DNA of 64,000 nucleotides from UBA3951 sp050952125 (lineage in GTDB: Bacteria; Bacillota; Sulfobacillia; Fermentithermobacillales; Fermentithermobacillaceae). Under the pieces are notes generated by a model. It was not told the origin of the DNA. It worked only from the letters and a program-made list of their open reading frames with translations, and ran no database searches. Positions 17,293 to 26,144 of this stretch are shown piece by piece; the first letter of the stretch is position 1, and the number at the start of each line of letters is the position of its first letter. The stretch lies in NCBI GenBank assembly GCA_050952125.1, contig JBMNKK010000001.1:404945-468944 (forward strand). The letters run 5' to 3'. Made by a program: the position numbers and the translations under genes.

Positions 17293-17718
17293 ATGTCTTG
17301 GCTTACCTGGGCGATCATCGCCGCCGTTTTCTGGGGCGTGGGACCCGTCTTCGCCAAACTCGGGCTTCAGAAACCTGACGCCCTCACGGCCCTTCTAATC
17401 AGGAGCATTGCCGTGCTGGCAGTTCTGGTAGTGTGGAGCGGGGCCCGAGGCGATCTCCGCCAAAACCTCGCTGCAGTCGACAGGCGAACGTGGCTGCTGT
17501 TGCTGCTCGAGGGCGCTTCGGCATCGGTCCTTGCTCACTTCGCGTACTTCAAGGCCCTGCAGATGGGCAACATTGCGAGCGTAGTTCCCATAACAGCCGC
17601 CTACCCTCTGCTCTCTATGGTCCTTTCTGTGGTACTGTTAAGTAGCAAAGTAACCGTGGGGAAAGGTATAGGAGCGGTCATCACGGTCTTGGGGATATAC
17701 CTCCTGCAGCGGTTCTGA
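17293..17718 (+). CDS. Half-size EamA (DMT-type) transporter
   Basis: 141 residues with one EamA domain: five hydrophobic segments starting WLTWAIIAAVFWGVGPVFAK, and ending VVPITAAYPLLSMVLSVVLL. Full DMT transporters have two such domains; this one is half size and would work as a dimer, as small EamA and SMR proteins do. ATG 17293 is chosen because AATAAGGAGAG precedes it; a frame from 17263 adds ten polar residues. First gene of an operon with the nitrilase (36 nt away) and MFS genes. Substrate unknown. Confidence 0.85.
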   Translation: MSWLTWAIIAAVFWGVGPVFAKLGLQKPDALTALLIRSIAVLAVLVVWSGARGDLRQNLAAVDRRTWLLLLLEGASASVLAHFAYFKALQMGNIASVVPITAAYPLLSMVLSVVLLSSKVTVGKGIGAVITVLGIYLLQRF

Positions 17719-17754
17719 CCGCAAGATCCTCGCGGGCAACGGGAGGGCTCTTCT

Positions 17755-19323
17755 GTGATTTTCTCCGCCGCCCTTATTCAACATGAAGCCTATGACGTGA
17801 AGTCCTCGGCCGAGGGCCTTTCCAGGGTTCTCAATCTCATAGACCAGGCTGCCGCTGCACGTCCGAGCCTGATTGTGCTGCCGGAGTGCAGCTATCCGGG
17901 GTACTATCTTGGGCTGGAAAGCGACCCGCATAAAGCGCTGGCGTCGTGGGAAGAAGCGCTAACCGAGTTCCGCAACAGAGCACAAAAGCACGGGGTACAT
18001 ATAGTCGCCGGCATCGGCGAACTTGACGGGGAAACGGCCTACAACTCCGCCTATCTCCTGGGGCCCGAAGGCGAGATCATCGGGCGTGCCAGAAAGACGT
18101 TCCTTTGGCACTTTGACTCTAGGTGGTATGTGCCCGGAGACGAGTACCGGGTGTTCGACACCCCTCTTGGAAAGATCGGTATTCTCATCTGCGCGGATGG
18201 GAGGCTGCCCGAGATAAGCCGGGTGCTGGCCCTGAAAGGTGCCGAGGTCATCGTTGACCCCACTAACTGGGTATCCACAGCCAGAGATCCGGCAGACCTC
18301 CGGAACCCTCAAGCCGATCACATGATCCAGACCCGCGCCCTTGAGAACGGGGTGTGGTTTCTTTGCGCCAACAAGGTCGGAACTGAGGCCGAATCAGTGG
18401 CGTATTGCGGGCAGAGCATGGTTGTCGCGCCCGATGGCTCTACGGTGGTGAAAGGCTCCGCGAACGTCGAGGAAATCATAACTGCCGAGGTCAGAACCGA
18501 CCGCGCCCGGACCCGCAGGCCGTGGGACCTACGCAAGGAATTCTTCAGAGAAGAGTACTCTCTGCTGACCGCGCCCGGTGAACGAACTCCACTTGCGTCC
18601 GTACTGGACTCGACCGTGACGCCTGAAAGGTCGCTGTGCCACGTGGCGGTCATCCAGGTCGATCGCGATATCTCGCTGCAGGACTTCCTGCACTCAGGCG
18701 CACAAATGGCCCGCCGCATGGCCGAACAGGGTGCCGATCTCATAGTGCTCCCTGAAGTGCCCGTCACGGTCATGAGAGACTTCGGGACGCAGGTGAAGGA
18801 CGCTTTCGCTCCTGTAAGCGCAATGACGGGGGCGCGCATAGCAGTCACTCTCAAGGGCGCCCTGCGGCCGGTCACCGGCATCTTCGAACCCAACGGAAAC
18901 ATCCTTACCTTAAGCGAAGAAAGCAGCCCGGTAATCGAAGTCGGCGGCGCACGGATAGGCTTCATAAGAGGCAGCCAGGGACTCGTGCCCGAGGAGTCAA
19001 GGCTTCTCTTCCTCAAGGGCGCCGACGTCCTGGTCTGGCAAGCAGGGTCATCCACCGGACATGAGATTGATGTAGCCGTGACCAGGGCTCTCGAAAACCG
19101 CGTCTACGTCGTCTTGGCGAATTGCGCCTCCAAGGACCGCGACAGGAACAGTCTCATCGTATCGCCTGCAGGAAGAATTCTTGCCCAGACCTTCCCTTAC
19201 GGAAAGCAGGGTATCATCGCGCAAGTTTCTGCCGCGGAGTCTAGAGTGAAGCAACTCGTGAGGGGTACCGATGTCTTTCGGAACCGTCTCCCCCATCTAT
19301 ACGGGGCGCTGTCATCCGTGTAA
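17755..19323 (+). CDS. Tandem-domain carbon-nitrogen hydrolase (nitrilase superfamily)
   Basis: 522 residues, two nitrilase-fold domains in a row; single-domain members are about 270. Domain 1 has the full Glu-Lys-Cys triad: IVLPECSYPG, RARKTFLWHFDSRWYVPG and IGILICADGRLPE. Domain 2 (from about residue 295) keeps LIVLPEVPVTVM, but the cysteine elbow reads ARIGFIRGSQGLV with no Cys, so it should not be catalytic. GTG start behind GGGAGGG. Between a small EamA transporter and an MFS transporter, with 36- and 9-nt gaps. Likely amidase activity on a transported small molecule; substrate not predictable. Confidence 0.88.
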   Translation: MIFSAALIQHEAYDVKSSAEGLSRVLNLIDQAAAARPSLIVLPECSYPGYYLGLESDPHKALASWEEALTEFRNRAQKHGVHIVAGIGELDGETAYNSAYLLGPEGEIIGRARKTFLWHFDSRWYVPGDEYRVFDTPLGKIGILICADGRLPEISRVLALKGAEVIVDPTNWVSTARDPADLRNPQADHMIQTRALENGVWFLCANKVGTEAESVAYCGQSMVVAPDGSTVVKGSANVEEIITAEVRTDRARTRRPWDLRKEFFREEYSLLTAPGERTPLASVLDSTVTPERSLCHVAVIQVDRDISLQDFLHSGAQMARRMAEQGADLIVLPEVPVTVMRDFGTQVKDAFAPVSAMTGARIAVTLKGALRPVTGIFEPNGNILTLSEESSPVIEVGGARIGFIRGSQGLVPEESRLLFLKGADVLVWQAGSSTGHEIDVAVTRALENRVYVVLANCASKDRDRNSLIVSPAGRILAQTFPYGKQGIIAQVSAAESRVKQLVRGTDVFRNRLPHLYGALSSV

Positions 19324-19332
19324 AATGAGCGG

Positions 19333-20568
19333 GTGAAACACGAGAATAAAGGAATCCTGAATACCGCATACGCCTACATGCTGCTTTTCTCCCTAAGGTT
19401 CACCGAGGTGTACTGGGTGGTGTACCTTCGGGAAAAGGGCTTGGCCTATGCTGCCATAGGGCTTCTCGAAACCATCTTTCATATAGCCTCTTTTGCCAGC
19501 GAGGTTCCGACAGGCCTGGTTGCCGACCGCTTCGGCCGGAAAGCGAGCATGGCCGTGGGCAGGTTAATCGCGGCCGCCTCGGCGGCAGTCACTTTGCTCT
19601 CGCGGAACTGGACAGCTTTAGCAGCAGCATTCGCGCTGAACGCCGTTTCTTACACCTTTCACTCCGGGGCATTTGAGGCCCTGGTATACGACACCGTAGC
19701 CGAAAAGAGACTTGGCGATTTCACAAAGATATGGGGACGCATCAACTCCACTTACCTGATAGGCACCTCTCTGGCTGCAGGTACCGCCGGCCTTGTAGTC
19801 CGGGCCGGACTGCCGCTTAGCTGGCTGTATAGAGCAGCTATCGTGGCTGATATCGCGGCGGTCGCCGTGTGCTTCTTCATTCCGGAAAGCCCGAGAGAGA
19901 AAAGCGGCACGGAAGAGAGTAGAGCCGGATACCGGGGAGCGTTTGCCTCTCTGGCGAGCGATGCCAGGAACATGCTGAACGCTCTACGCCAGGAGGAACT
20001 CCGGAATCTGTTCCTGGCCTGGGCGGTGATGGGCTCTCTCGGCACTTCTATCGCCTTCTACGGCCAGTCATTCCTTAAGGAGTCGCTGGTTCCGCTATCT
20101 TTCGTGGCTTGGGCCGGCATGATCGCCAATCTGGCTGCGGTTTTTCCCACTCGGTCGGCCCACATTCTCGAAAAGCGATTCGGGCGCCGCAACCTTATCA
20201 CCTGGGGCGTCCTAGCTTTACCCGCAGTCGTGTTCACGATGGCAGTGATACCGGCAGAACTGAACTGGGGATGGAGAGCACTGCTCATTGCCCTCTACCT
20301 GTCAGTCACTCTCATCTCGGAAACTCTGTATCCCGTGTTCTCAAATGCGGCAAACTCGCTGGTCGAGTCGAAACACCGCGCGGCAGTGCTCTCTTCTGAG
20401 GGAATGCTGTTCAGTGTCTCGATGATGGTCGTTTTCCCCGCCGTAGGATTTCTCGGCGACAGGTTCGGCTTGGGGCCCGGCATAGCCGCGGCAGCTGTGT
20501 TGGTCGTCGCGGCCCTACTGCCGCTGGCGGGTAGAATCCGGAAGAGTGTGGGCAGGGTCGCGGCCTAG
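19333..20568 (+). CDS. Major facilitator superfamily transporter
   Basis: 411 residues, about twelve hydrophobic segments. The MFS loop 2-3 signature is clear as GLVADRFGRKASMAVGRL, and a related one follows in the second half as FLGDRFGLGPG. GTG start 9 nt after the nitrilase stop, so translation is probably coupled. Its stop overlaps the convergent MBL hydrolase stop by a few bases (20565-20568). Could be a drug or metabolite exporter; the EamA-nitrilase-MFS grouping suggests a shared substrate. Confidence 0.88.
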   Translation: MKHENKGILNTAYAYMLLFSLRFTEVYWVVYLREKGLAYAAIGLLETIFHIASFASEVPTGLVADRFGRKASMAVGRLIAAASAAVTLLSRNWTALAAAFALNAVSYTFHSGAFEALVYDTVAEKRLGDFTKIWGRINSTYLIGTSLAAGTAGLVVRAGLPLSWLYRAAIVADIAAVAVCFFIPESPREKSGTEESRAGYRGAFASLASDARNMLNALRQEELRNLFLAWAVMGSLGTSIAFYGQSFLKESLVPLSFVAWAGMIANLAAVFPTRSAHILEKRFGRRNLITWGVLALPAVVFTMAVIPAELNWGWRALLIALYLSVTLISETLYPVFSNAANSLVESKHRAAVLSSEGMLFSVSMMVVFPAVGFLGDRFGLGPGIAAAAVLVVAALLPLAGRIRKSVGRVAA

Positions 20569-21308
20569 ATCCTGTAGGTGACACCTTCCTGTGCTATCCG
20601 GGCGTCCGGGAAAACCACCCGGCACTCATCGAGCAGTTGGTCCTCATTATACAGAGGCCAAATGTGCGTCAGCAGAAGCTTTCCGACTCCCGCTTCGACC
20701 CCAATCTCCCCTGCTTGGCGCGCGGTCAAGTGCCCTGACGCCACATAATCCGAGTCGGCCTCAATGCCGGAGGCCTCGCACAAGAACAGTCCAGCGCCGC
20801 GCGCTGCCTCGACCAACCCCGGGCACGGCCTGGAATCTCCGGAATACGCGAAGACGCCCTCAGGCCCTTCCACGCGCACGGCATAGGAAGAGATCGCGTG
20901 AACTCCCGGATGGAAACTCACGCGGAGGTCGCCTACTTGCAGCACCGACGAGCATGATATGGCGTGGCCGGAGGTGGCATCCTTGTAGGTAAGCAGGTTG
21001 AACTCGCGCTCAGGCTCGCTCGGGGCGTAGATGCTGACATGCTGCGGCAGTTGCTCATACCTAGCGCTAGAAGATGCGGCATAGCGAAGGACGGTAACAT
21101 CGGACATATGGTCAAAGTGCAGGTGAGATAGGATTACCGTGCCGATCCGGGAAAGGGTTCCTACGTACTTCTGATATCTGGACAGAACGCCCGGCCCGCA
21201 ATCCAGCAAGATGCCGGGGCCTCCCCCTTCCGGCTCAATCCAGTAGCCGGGACCTGCGCCGTCTGCGGGCGCATAGGGTGAGTACTTGCCGAGAACGGTT
21301 ACGTTCAT
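20565..21308 (-). CDS. MBL-fold metallo-hydrolase (RNase Z-like family)
   Basis: 247 residues. The metallo-beta-lactamase signature is SHLHFDHMSD (HxHxDH), with a further His in FHPGVHAIS, an Asp in YSGDSRPCPGL and a final His in LLLTHIWPLY. The layout (ribonuclease Z/YhfI-like, starting MNVTVLGKYSPYAPADGAG) fits single-domain MBL hydrolases next to RNase Z. It lacks the RNase Z exosite arm. Convergent with the MFS gene. Exact substrate unknown. Confidence 0.88.
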   Translation of the reverse strand: MNVTVLGKYSPYAPADGAGPGYWIEPEGGGPGILLDCGPGVLSRYQKYVGTLSRIGTVILSHLHFDHMSDVTVLRYAASSSARYEQLPQHVSIYAPSEPEREFNLLTYKDATSGHAISCSSVLQVGDLRVSFHPGVHAISSYAVRVEGPEGVFAYSGDSRPCPGLVEAARGAGLFLCEASGIEADSDYVASGHLTARQAGEIGVEAGVGKLLLTHIWPLYNEDQLLDECRVVFPDARIAQEGVTYRI

Positions 21309-21355
21309 GGAGAGTCACCTCAACCCCTGGGCTTCTCGGGTGTGTGGGAATCAAA

Positions 21356-21430
21356 TGGTGGGGGTTACTGGGCTTGAACCAGTGACCTCACGGATGTGAA
21401 CCGTGCGCTCTTCCGCTGAGCTAAACCCCC
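21356..21430 (-). tRNA. tRNA-Val (CAC)
   Basis: Minus strand: acceptor GGGGGTT pairs with AACCCCC, followed by ACCA. D-arm AGCTCAGCGGAAGAGC, anticodon stem CACGG/CCGTG around loop TTCACAT (anticodon CAC, Val) and T-loop GGTTCAAGCC. CCA is encoded. Confidence 0.95.
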
Positions 21431-21501
21431 ACCGTAGGACGATGCAGGTATTATGATAGCACACATTGATGCCGGAAGACAATTTGGCGAGAGCCCAAAT
21501 T

Positions 21502-22122
21502 CTACGCTCCGGCGCACTCCTCAGCAGGCCTTCCCAACTTCATCAAGAGAAGGGTTCGGGGTGAGCCGTCTTCCCGCTCGTGCTTAAGTCTGGCTTCCGC
21601 CCGGAATCCCACTTTCTGATAGCAGCGCAGGGCGCGGACATTCTCCTGGTCCACTCTCAGGAAAAGCTCTCGCATGGAAGTGAAATTGAAGAGCGCGTCT
21701 GCCAGAGTCCTGACCGCGTCCTCTCCCAGCCCCCGGTCCCAAAGATGCTTGTCGCCTATAAACACGCGCACCTCTCCGGACTTCACCCGCCATGATACGT
21801 CCACGATCTCAATCTCGCCGATGAGGCGCCCGTCAAAAAGTTCGATAGCGTACGTCCGGTGCTGAAGGCTTGTCCGCAAGTGCCAGTTCAGGGCGTCATC
21901 TTTAGTTTCGAACTTCTTGCCGGCCCAACGTGTTATCTCAGGGTCGCTATCCCATTCCAAGAGTTTGGGTATGTCATCAATCTCTACAGGCCTTAGCCTT
22001 ACCTTTTCTCCTTCAAGCAGCCGTATCTTGGCCTGCCTCGTTCTCCTCTTGCCTTTCATACAACCGGTGCCGGCATCGACCGCTTCATTGCCGGTGCTGC
22101 AGGTATGGTCCGAAAACGACAT
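21502..22122 (-). CDS. GNAT-family N-acetyltransferase (RimJ/RimL-like)
   Basis: 206 residues. After a short polar leader, VRLRPVEIDDIPKLLEWDSDPEI, WHLRTSLQHRTYAIEL and IGEIEIVDVSWRVKSGEVRVFIGD lead to the acetyl-CoA pyrophosphate loop DKHLWDRGLGEDAVRTL (R/QxxGxG/A pattern). The end has RVDQENVRALRCYQKVGFR, the usual RimJ/RimL C-terminus. ATG 22122 has GGAGAGAGG upstream; ATG 22059 is an alternative that skips the leader. Stands alone between tRNA-Val and the ATP-grasp gene. Substrate unknown. Confidence 0.87.
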   Translation of the reverse strand: MSFSDHTCSTGNEAVDAGTGCMKGKRRTRQAKIRLLEGEKVRLRPVEIDDIPKLLEWDSDPEITRWAGKKFETKDDALNWHLRTSLQHRTYAIELFDGRLIGEIEIVDVSWRVKSGEVRVFIGDKHLWDRGLGEDAVRTLADALFNFTSMRELFLRVDQENVRALRCYQKVGFRAEARLKHEREDGSPRTLLLMKLGRPAEECAGA

Positions 22123-22255
22123 CCAAAGCGCCTCTCTCCGCCTGGCCGTGTAAAAACAGAAGCCTACCAGGCCGTTTTGTGGATTCTACGTCTTACGCAC
22201 CTCATACCTCCCCGAAGCAGGATGTAAATTCGGGAAGCGAAGGAGGGGATAGGAA

Positions 22256-22282
22256 CCGGCCCGAGATACGCTCTCGGGCCGG
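22256..22282 (-). terminator. Strong hairpin after the ATP-grasp gene
   Basis: CCGGCCCGAGA-TACGC-TCTCGGGCCGG, a perfect 11-bp stem 50 nt past the ligase-like stop. The minus-strand tail TTCCTATCCC is pyrimidine-rich but not a pure T-run, so termination is likely rather than certain. Confidence 0.6.
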
Positions 22283-22331
22283 AGGAATGACTTAAGCGGT
22301 GCTGCAGCGCCGCAGCAGAAGGCGGATGACC

Positions 22332-23360
22332 TCAGGCAATCTGCCTAACAAATGCCGGTTTGATGAGATGCTGGAGATTGTTGCGCCTGAGAGCGCACTC
22401 CAGTATGCCGTTAACCAGTTCCACGTACGACCAGCCGCCCTTCTCGGCGATTCTCGGGTAATCCGAAAACCCGGGAACCATCCCCGGAAGCGGGTTGACT
22501 TCCATAATGTTCGGCACGCCGTTCCGGTCAAGTCTGAGGTCCACTCTGGCGAGGTCGCGGCAGTCAAGAGCCCGGTAGGTTTTCAGCGCGGTGTCCTTGA
22601 TCCAGGCCTCCAAATCGCTGGATATGGGTGCCGGGCACAGATAATAGACGTCCTCGGACCAGTCGGTCTTGAATTGCCTCGAGTAGACGCGCCCGTGGTC
22701 CTTGGGGACAGCATCGAAGTTGATCTCCATTACCGGGAACAGCACAGGGTTCTTGTTGCCCAAGATGCCTACTGTGAACTCACGGCCGGGCAGGTACTCC
22801 TCGACCAGCACAGGCTGGCGGTACAGGTGGATCAGTTTTCCCACCTCAGAAATCAACTCGGCCAGGCATGAGCACTGGGAGCTTGGAGAAATCCCCATGC
22901 TGGATCCTTCGTGGGCGGGCTTCACGAACAGCGGAAACTCCAGGCCCGATGGGTCAACCTCATCCACTGAGGAGAATACCTTGAACCCGGGCGTGGGAAT
23001 GCCGTGGTAGGACAGAACCTTCTTGGTGAGAGGCTTGTCAAGCGTCAGGGCCAGCGTGAGCACGCCGGACCCGGAGTAAGGGATCCCCAGCATCTCCAGC
23101 ATAGACGGAATGTGGCTTTCCCTGGACTCTCCCCTGAGCCCCTCACACATGTTGAAAACGATGTCTAGCCTGTTGGATAGCAGTTTGAGGTACGCGGTAT
23201 CGTTTCCCTCTATCATCTGAACCTCGTGGCCGTGCGCCCTCAGCGCTTCAGCCACGGCCGTGACTGTCGACTCCGAATCCAATTCCGCGCCCAAATCTGG
23301 AGGTTCTCCGTCCTCCGGAGGCGCGCCCTTGAGGTTGTACATTACGCCGACAACGGCCAT
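22332..23360 (-). CDS. ATP-grasp ligase, D-alanine--D-alanine ligase-like
   Basis: 342 residues. ATP-grasp elements: LTLDKPLTKKVLSYHGIPTP, FPLFVKPAHEGSSMGIS (ATP lysine), PVLVEEYLPGREFTVGILG (hinge and Glu), LARVDLRLDRNGVPNIMEVNPLPGM (metal ligands). The N-terminal part has IVFNMCEGLRGESRESHIPSMLEMLGIPYSGSG, typical of Ddl and its relatives. ATG 23360 follows a G-rich site (GGGGGGATC). It is not within a cell-wall cluster, so it may be a second, specialised ligase rather than the housekeeping Ddl. Confidence 0.82.
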   Translation of the reverse strand: MAVVGVMYNLKGAPPEDGEPPDLGAELDSESTVTAVAEALRAHGHEVQMIEGNDTAYLKLLSNRLDIVFNMCEGLRGESRESHIPSMLEMLGIPYSGSGVLTLALTLDKPLTKKVLSYHGIPTPGFKVFSSVDEVDPSGLEFPLFVKPAHEGSSMGISPSSQCSCLAELISEVGKLIHLYRQPVLVEEYLPGREFTVGILGNKNPVLFPVMEINFDAVPKDHGRVYSRQFKTDWSEDVYYLCPAPISSDLEAWIKDTALKTYRALDCRDLARVDLRLDRNGVPNIMEVNPLPGMVPGFSDYPRIAEKGGWSYVELVNGILECALRRNNLQHLIKPAFVRQIA

Positions 23361-23471
23361 CCCGACACGATCCCCCCTCTTAGGGCTTTGTCGCAGTGAA
23401 TTATTGCACGGAGGCAAATCACCGTCAACACGAATCGAATCCCAGCCGGGATGTCCGCTGCGCTATGTTAA

Positions 23472-25868
23472 TCAGTGAACGTCGCTGATAGCCTGCGGCT
23501 GCTCACGGCACTTATCGGCAACCACGGGAAGCCCTACGAGCGGGGCTTCGGGCTCCTTCACCAGAGCCGTACCCAGCACTTCGTCCATATGCCTGACGAA
23601 GTACACGCTTATCTCGTCACGTATGTTGGAGGGCACGTCCTCCACGTCCTTCCGGTTTTCCTCAGGAAGGATAACGTTCATAATGCCGGAGCGGTGAGCC
23701 GCCAGAACTTTCTCCTTCACTCCGCCGATAGGCAAGACTCTACCTCGGAGGGTGACCTCGCCCGTCATCGCGATGTCATGCCTGACCGGCCGGTTGGTGA
23801 GCGCCGACGCCAACGCACACGTCATAGTTATGCCCGCTGACGGTCCGTCCTTGGGAATCGCCCCTTCCGGCACGTGAATGTGGATGTCGACATTCTCGTA
23901 GAAGTCCTCGCTGAGCCCAAGGTCAAGGGCTCTCGACCTAAGATAGCTGAGGCCCGCATACGCCGACTCCTTCATGACATCGCCCATCTGACCGGTAAGA
24001 GTCAGTTTGCCCTTACCTTTTACGACGCTGACCTCAACCGAAAGTATGTCTCCGCCCACGTCGGTCACGGAGAGGGCCGTGGCTACTCCAACCTGGCTCT
24101 CCTTCTCTGCCTGTCCGTAATGGAACCGGGGCACGCCCAGGTACTTCGCCACGTTCTTCGGGGTGATGCGCACTCTCTTGCACCTGCCGGACACCAGGTC
24201 TTTAGCGGTCTTCCGGCAGATAGTAGCTATCTGGCGCTCGAGGTTCCTGACGCCCGCCTCACGGGTATACGACCGGATCATGTCGCGGAGCGCTTCTTTC
24301 CCGATGCCCAGATGCGTCGGCTTCAGGCCGTGCTCCCTCAGCTCCTTCGGGATGAGGAATTGCATGCCGATCTGCGTCTTTTCATCCTCGGTGTAACCCG
24401 GGAGCGTGATGACTTCCATGCGGTCCAACAGCGGGCGCGGTATGCTGTGGCTGCTGTTGGCCGTTGTGATGAACATGACTCGAGACAGGTCGAACGGCAC
24501 CTCGAGATAGTGGTCACTGAATGAGCAGTTCTGCTCGGGATCAAGCACTTCGAGGAGCGCCGCCGCAGGATCGCCCCTGAAATCCGACGCCAGTTTGTCT
24601 ATCTCATCCATGAGGAAGACGGGGTTTCGCGAGCCCGCGGTCCTCATGCCTTGGATAATGCGCCCAGGCAGTGCGCCGATATAGGTGCGGCGGTGGCCGC
24701 GTATCTCTGCTTCATCCCTCACTCCGCCCAAGGAAATCCTCACGAACTTCCTGTTGAGGGCTCGGGCGATGGATTTGGCCAAGGAGGTCTTCCCCACTCC
24801 CGGCGGACCGACAAAGCACAAGATGGGGCCGCGCGGCTTATCCACCAGTTTCCTTATTGCGAGATACTCCAAGATGCGCTCCTTCACCTCGACGAGCCCG
24901 TAGTGGTCTTCGTCGAGTATCTTCTGAGCCGCAGAAACGTCAATGGTGTCGCCGGTCAGCGTGTTCCACGGAAGGGAGACCATCCACTCAAGGTAGGTTC
25001 TCACAACGACCGCCTCTGCCGACGCCTGGGGCATCTTCTCCAGCCTGTCGACCTCCCGGAGGGCCTTCTCTCTTGCTTCCCCCGTCAATCCGGCTTTATC
25101 TATCTTTTGGCGAAACTCGTCAGACTCGCTCATAGCCTCTTCGCGGTCGCCCAATTCCTTCTGAATGGCCTTCATCTGTTCACGAAGCCAGTACTCCTTC
25201 TGGCTCCGCTCAATCTGGTCGCGCACGCGCCTGTTGATGCGCTTCTCTAGCCCAACCATCTCAATTTCCTTAGTGAGGAAAGAGATGAGCTTCTCGAGCC
25301 TAGCCTTAACCGAGACGCACTCCAAGATCTCCTGCTTCTCGGCAAGAGTCAAAGGGATGTGGGCGGCTATTGAGTCGCATAGCTGGCCGGGGTCATTCAA
25401 CGTGGCGATCGAGATGAGCGTCTCCGCGCCAACCTTCTTGGTGACCCTCACGTATTCCTCGTACTGCTCCGTGAGGGTCCTGATGGCTACTTGAGCCTCG
25501 GCCGCCGAGAGAGAGTCTTCGGCGATTACCTCCACGGCAGTCACGTAACCGGGATCGGTCACAAGATAGGAAGTAATCCTGATACGGGAGACTCCCTCAA
25601 TGACTATGCGGTAGTGTCCCTGTGAGGTCTTCTCTATCTCCTTAATGAGCCCAAGTGTTCCAACTTCCGAAATGTGCTCCGGAAGCGGATCCACAATATC
25701 GTTGTCCTTTTGAGTGCACATGGCGATGCGCATATCCGAAGACTGCGCGATCTCTACCGCCTTTACGGACCTGGTGCGGCCAACTTCCAACGCAGTTGTG
25801 GTGCCGGGAAACACCAAGATATTTCTAAGGGGTAGGAGCGGGTAGGACTTTTTCTCTGTCTTGGCCAT
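23472..25868 (-). CDS. lon: ATP-dependent protease LonA
   Basis: 798 residues. N-terminal substrate domain from PLLPLRNILVFPG, a coiled-coil stretch (VGLEKRINRRVRDQIERSQKEY), an AAA+ module with Walker A GPPGVGKTSLAKSIARAL, Walker B PVFLMDEIDKL, and a protease domain with catalytic Ser in PKDGPSAGITM and Lys in GGVKEKVLAAHRSG. ATG 25868 is chosen; the in-frame extension to 26069 does not resemble Lon. Degrades misfolded and regulatory proteins in the cytoplasm. It lies downstream of lonB and completes the tig-clpP-clpX-lonB-lonA block. Confidence 0.97.
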   Translation of the reverse strand: MAKTEKKSYPLLPLRNILVFPGTTTALEVGRTRSVKAVEIAQSSDMRIAMCTQKDNDIVDPLPEHISEVGTLGLIKEIEKTSQGHYRIVIEGVSRIRITSYLVTDPGYVTAVEVIAEDSLSAAEAQVAIRTLTEQYEEYVRVTKKVGAETLISIATLNDPGQLCDSIAAHIPLTLAEKQEILECVSVKARLEKLISFLTKEIEMVGLEKRINRRVRDQIERSQKEYWLREQMKAIQKELGDREEAMSESDEFRQKIDKAGLTGEAREKALREVDRLEKMPQASAEAVVVRTYLEWMVSLPWNTLTGDTIDVSAAQKILDEDHYGLVEVKERILEYLAIRKLVDKPRGPILCFVGPPGVGKTSLAKSIARALNRKFVRISLGGVRDEAEIRGHRRTYIGALPGRIIQGMRTAGSRNPVFLMDEIDKLASDFRGDPAAALLEVLDPEQNCSFSDHYLEVPFDLSRVMFITTANSSHSIPRPLLDRMEVITLPGYTEDEKTQIGMQFLIPKELREHGLKPTHLGIGKEALRDMIRSYTREAGVRNLERQIATICRKTAKDLVSGRCKRVRITPKNVAKYLGVPRFHYGQAEKESQVGVATALSVTDVGGDILSVEVSVVKGKGKLTLTGQMGDVMKESAYAGLSYLRSRALDLGLSEDFYENVDIHIHVPEGAIPKDGPSAGITMTCALASALTNRPVRHDIAMTGEVTLRGRVLPIGGVKEKVLAAHRSGIMNVILPEENRKDVEDVPSNIRDEISVYFVRHMDEVLGTALVKEPEAPLVGLPVVADKCREQPQAISDVH

Positions 25869-26144
25869 AAACGAAACTGCACCTCCCGCATTCTCCTCTT
25901 GAGTTCTCAGCCATATCATATTAGTCGGCAAAGCGGAAGTGACATGGCCCGGAAGAACGCGAGGGATATATTCTAGTACGCCTTCTGCAAACCCTTCACC
26001 AAAGCGTTGGGAACCTCTGGACAAGCAGGAATGATGCTTGAGACCTACTGCCGCGCCTTCTTCCCACAATCCGGCATCGCGCGCTGCAGGTATCTCTTAG
26101 TCTTCGGGGTCAGAACCGCATCAGAGCGCCAATGAGAGGTCGTG

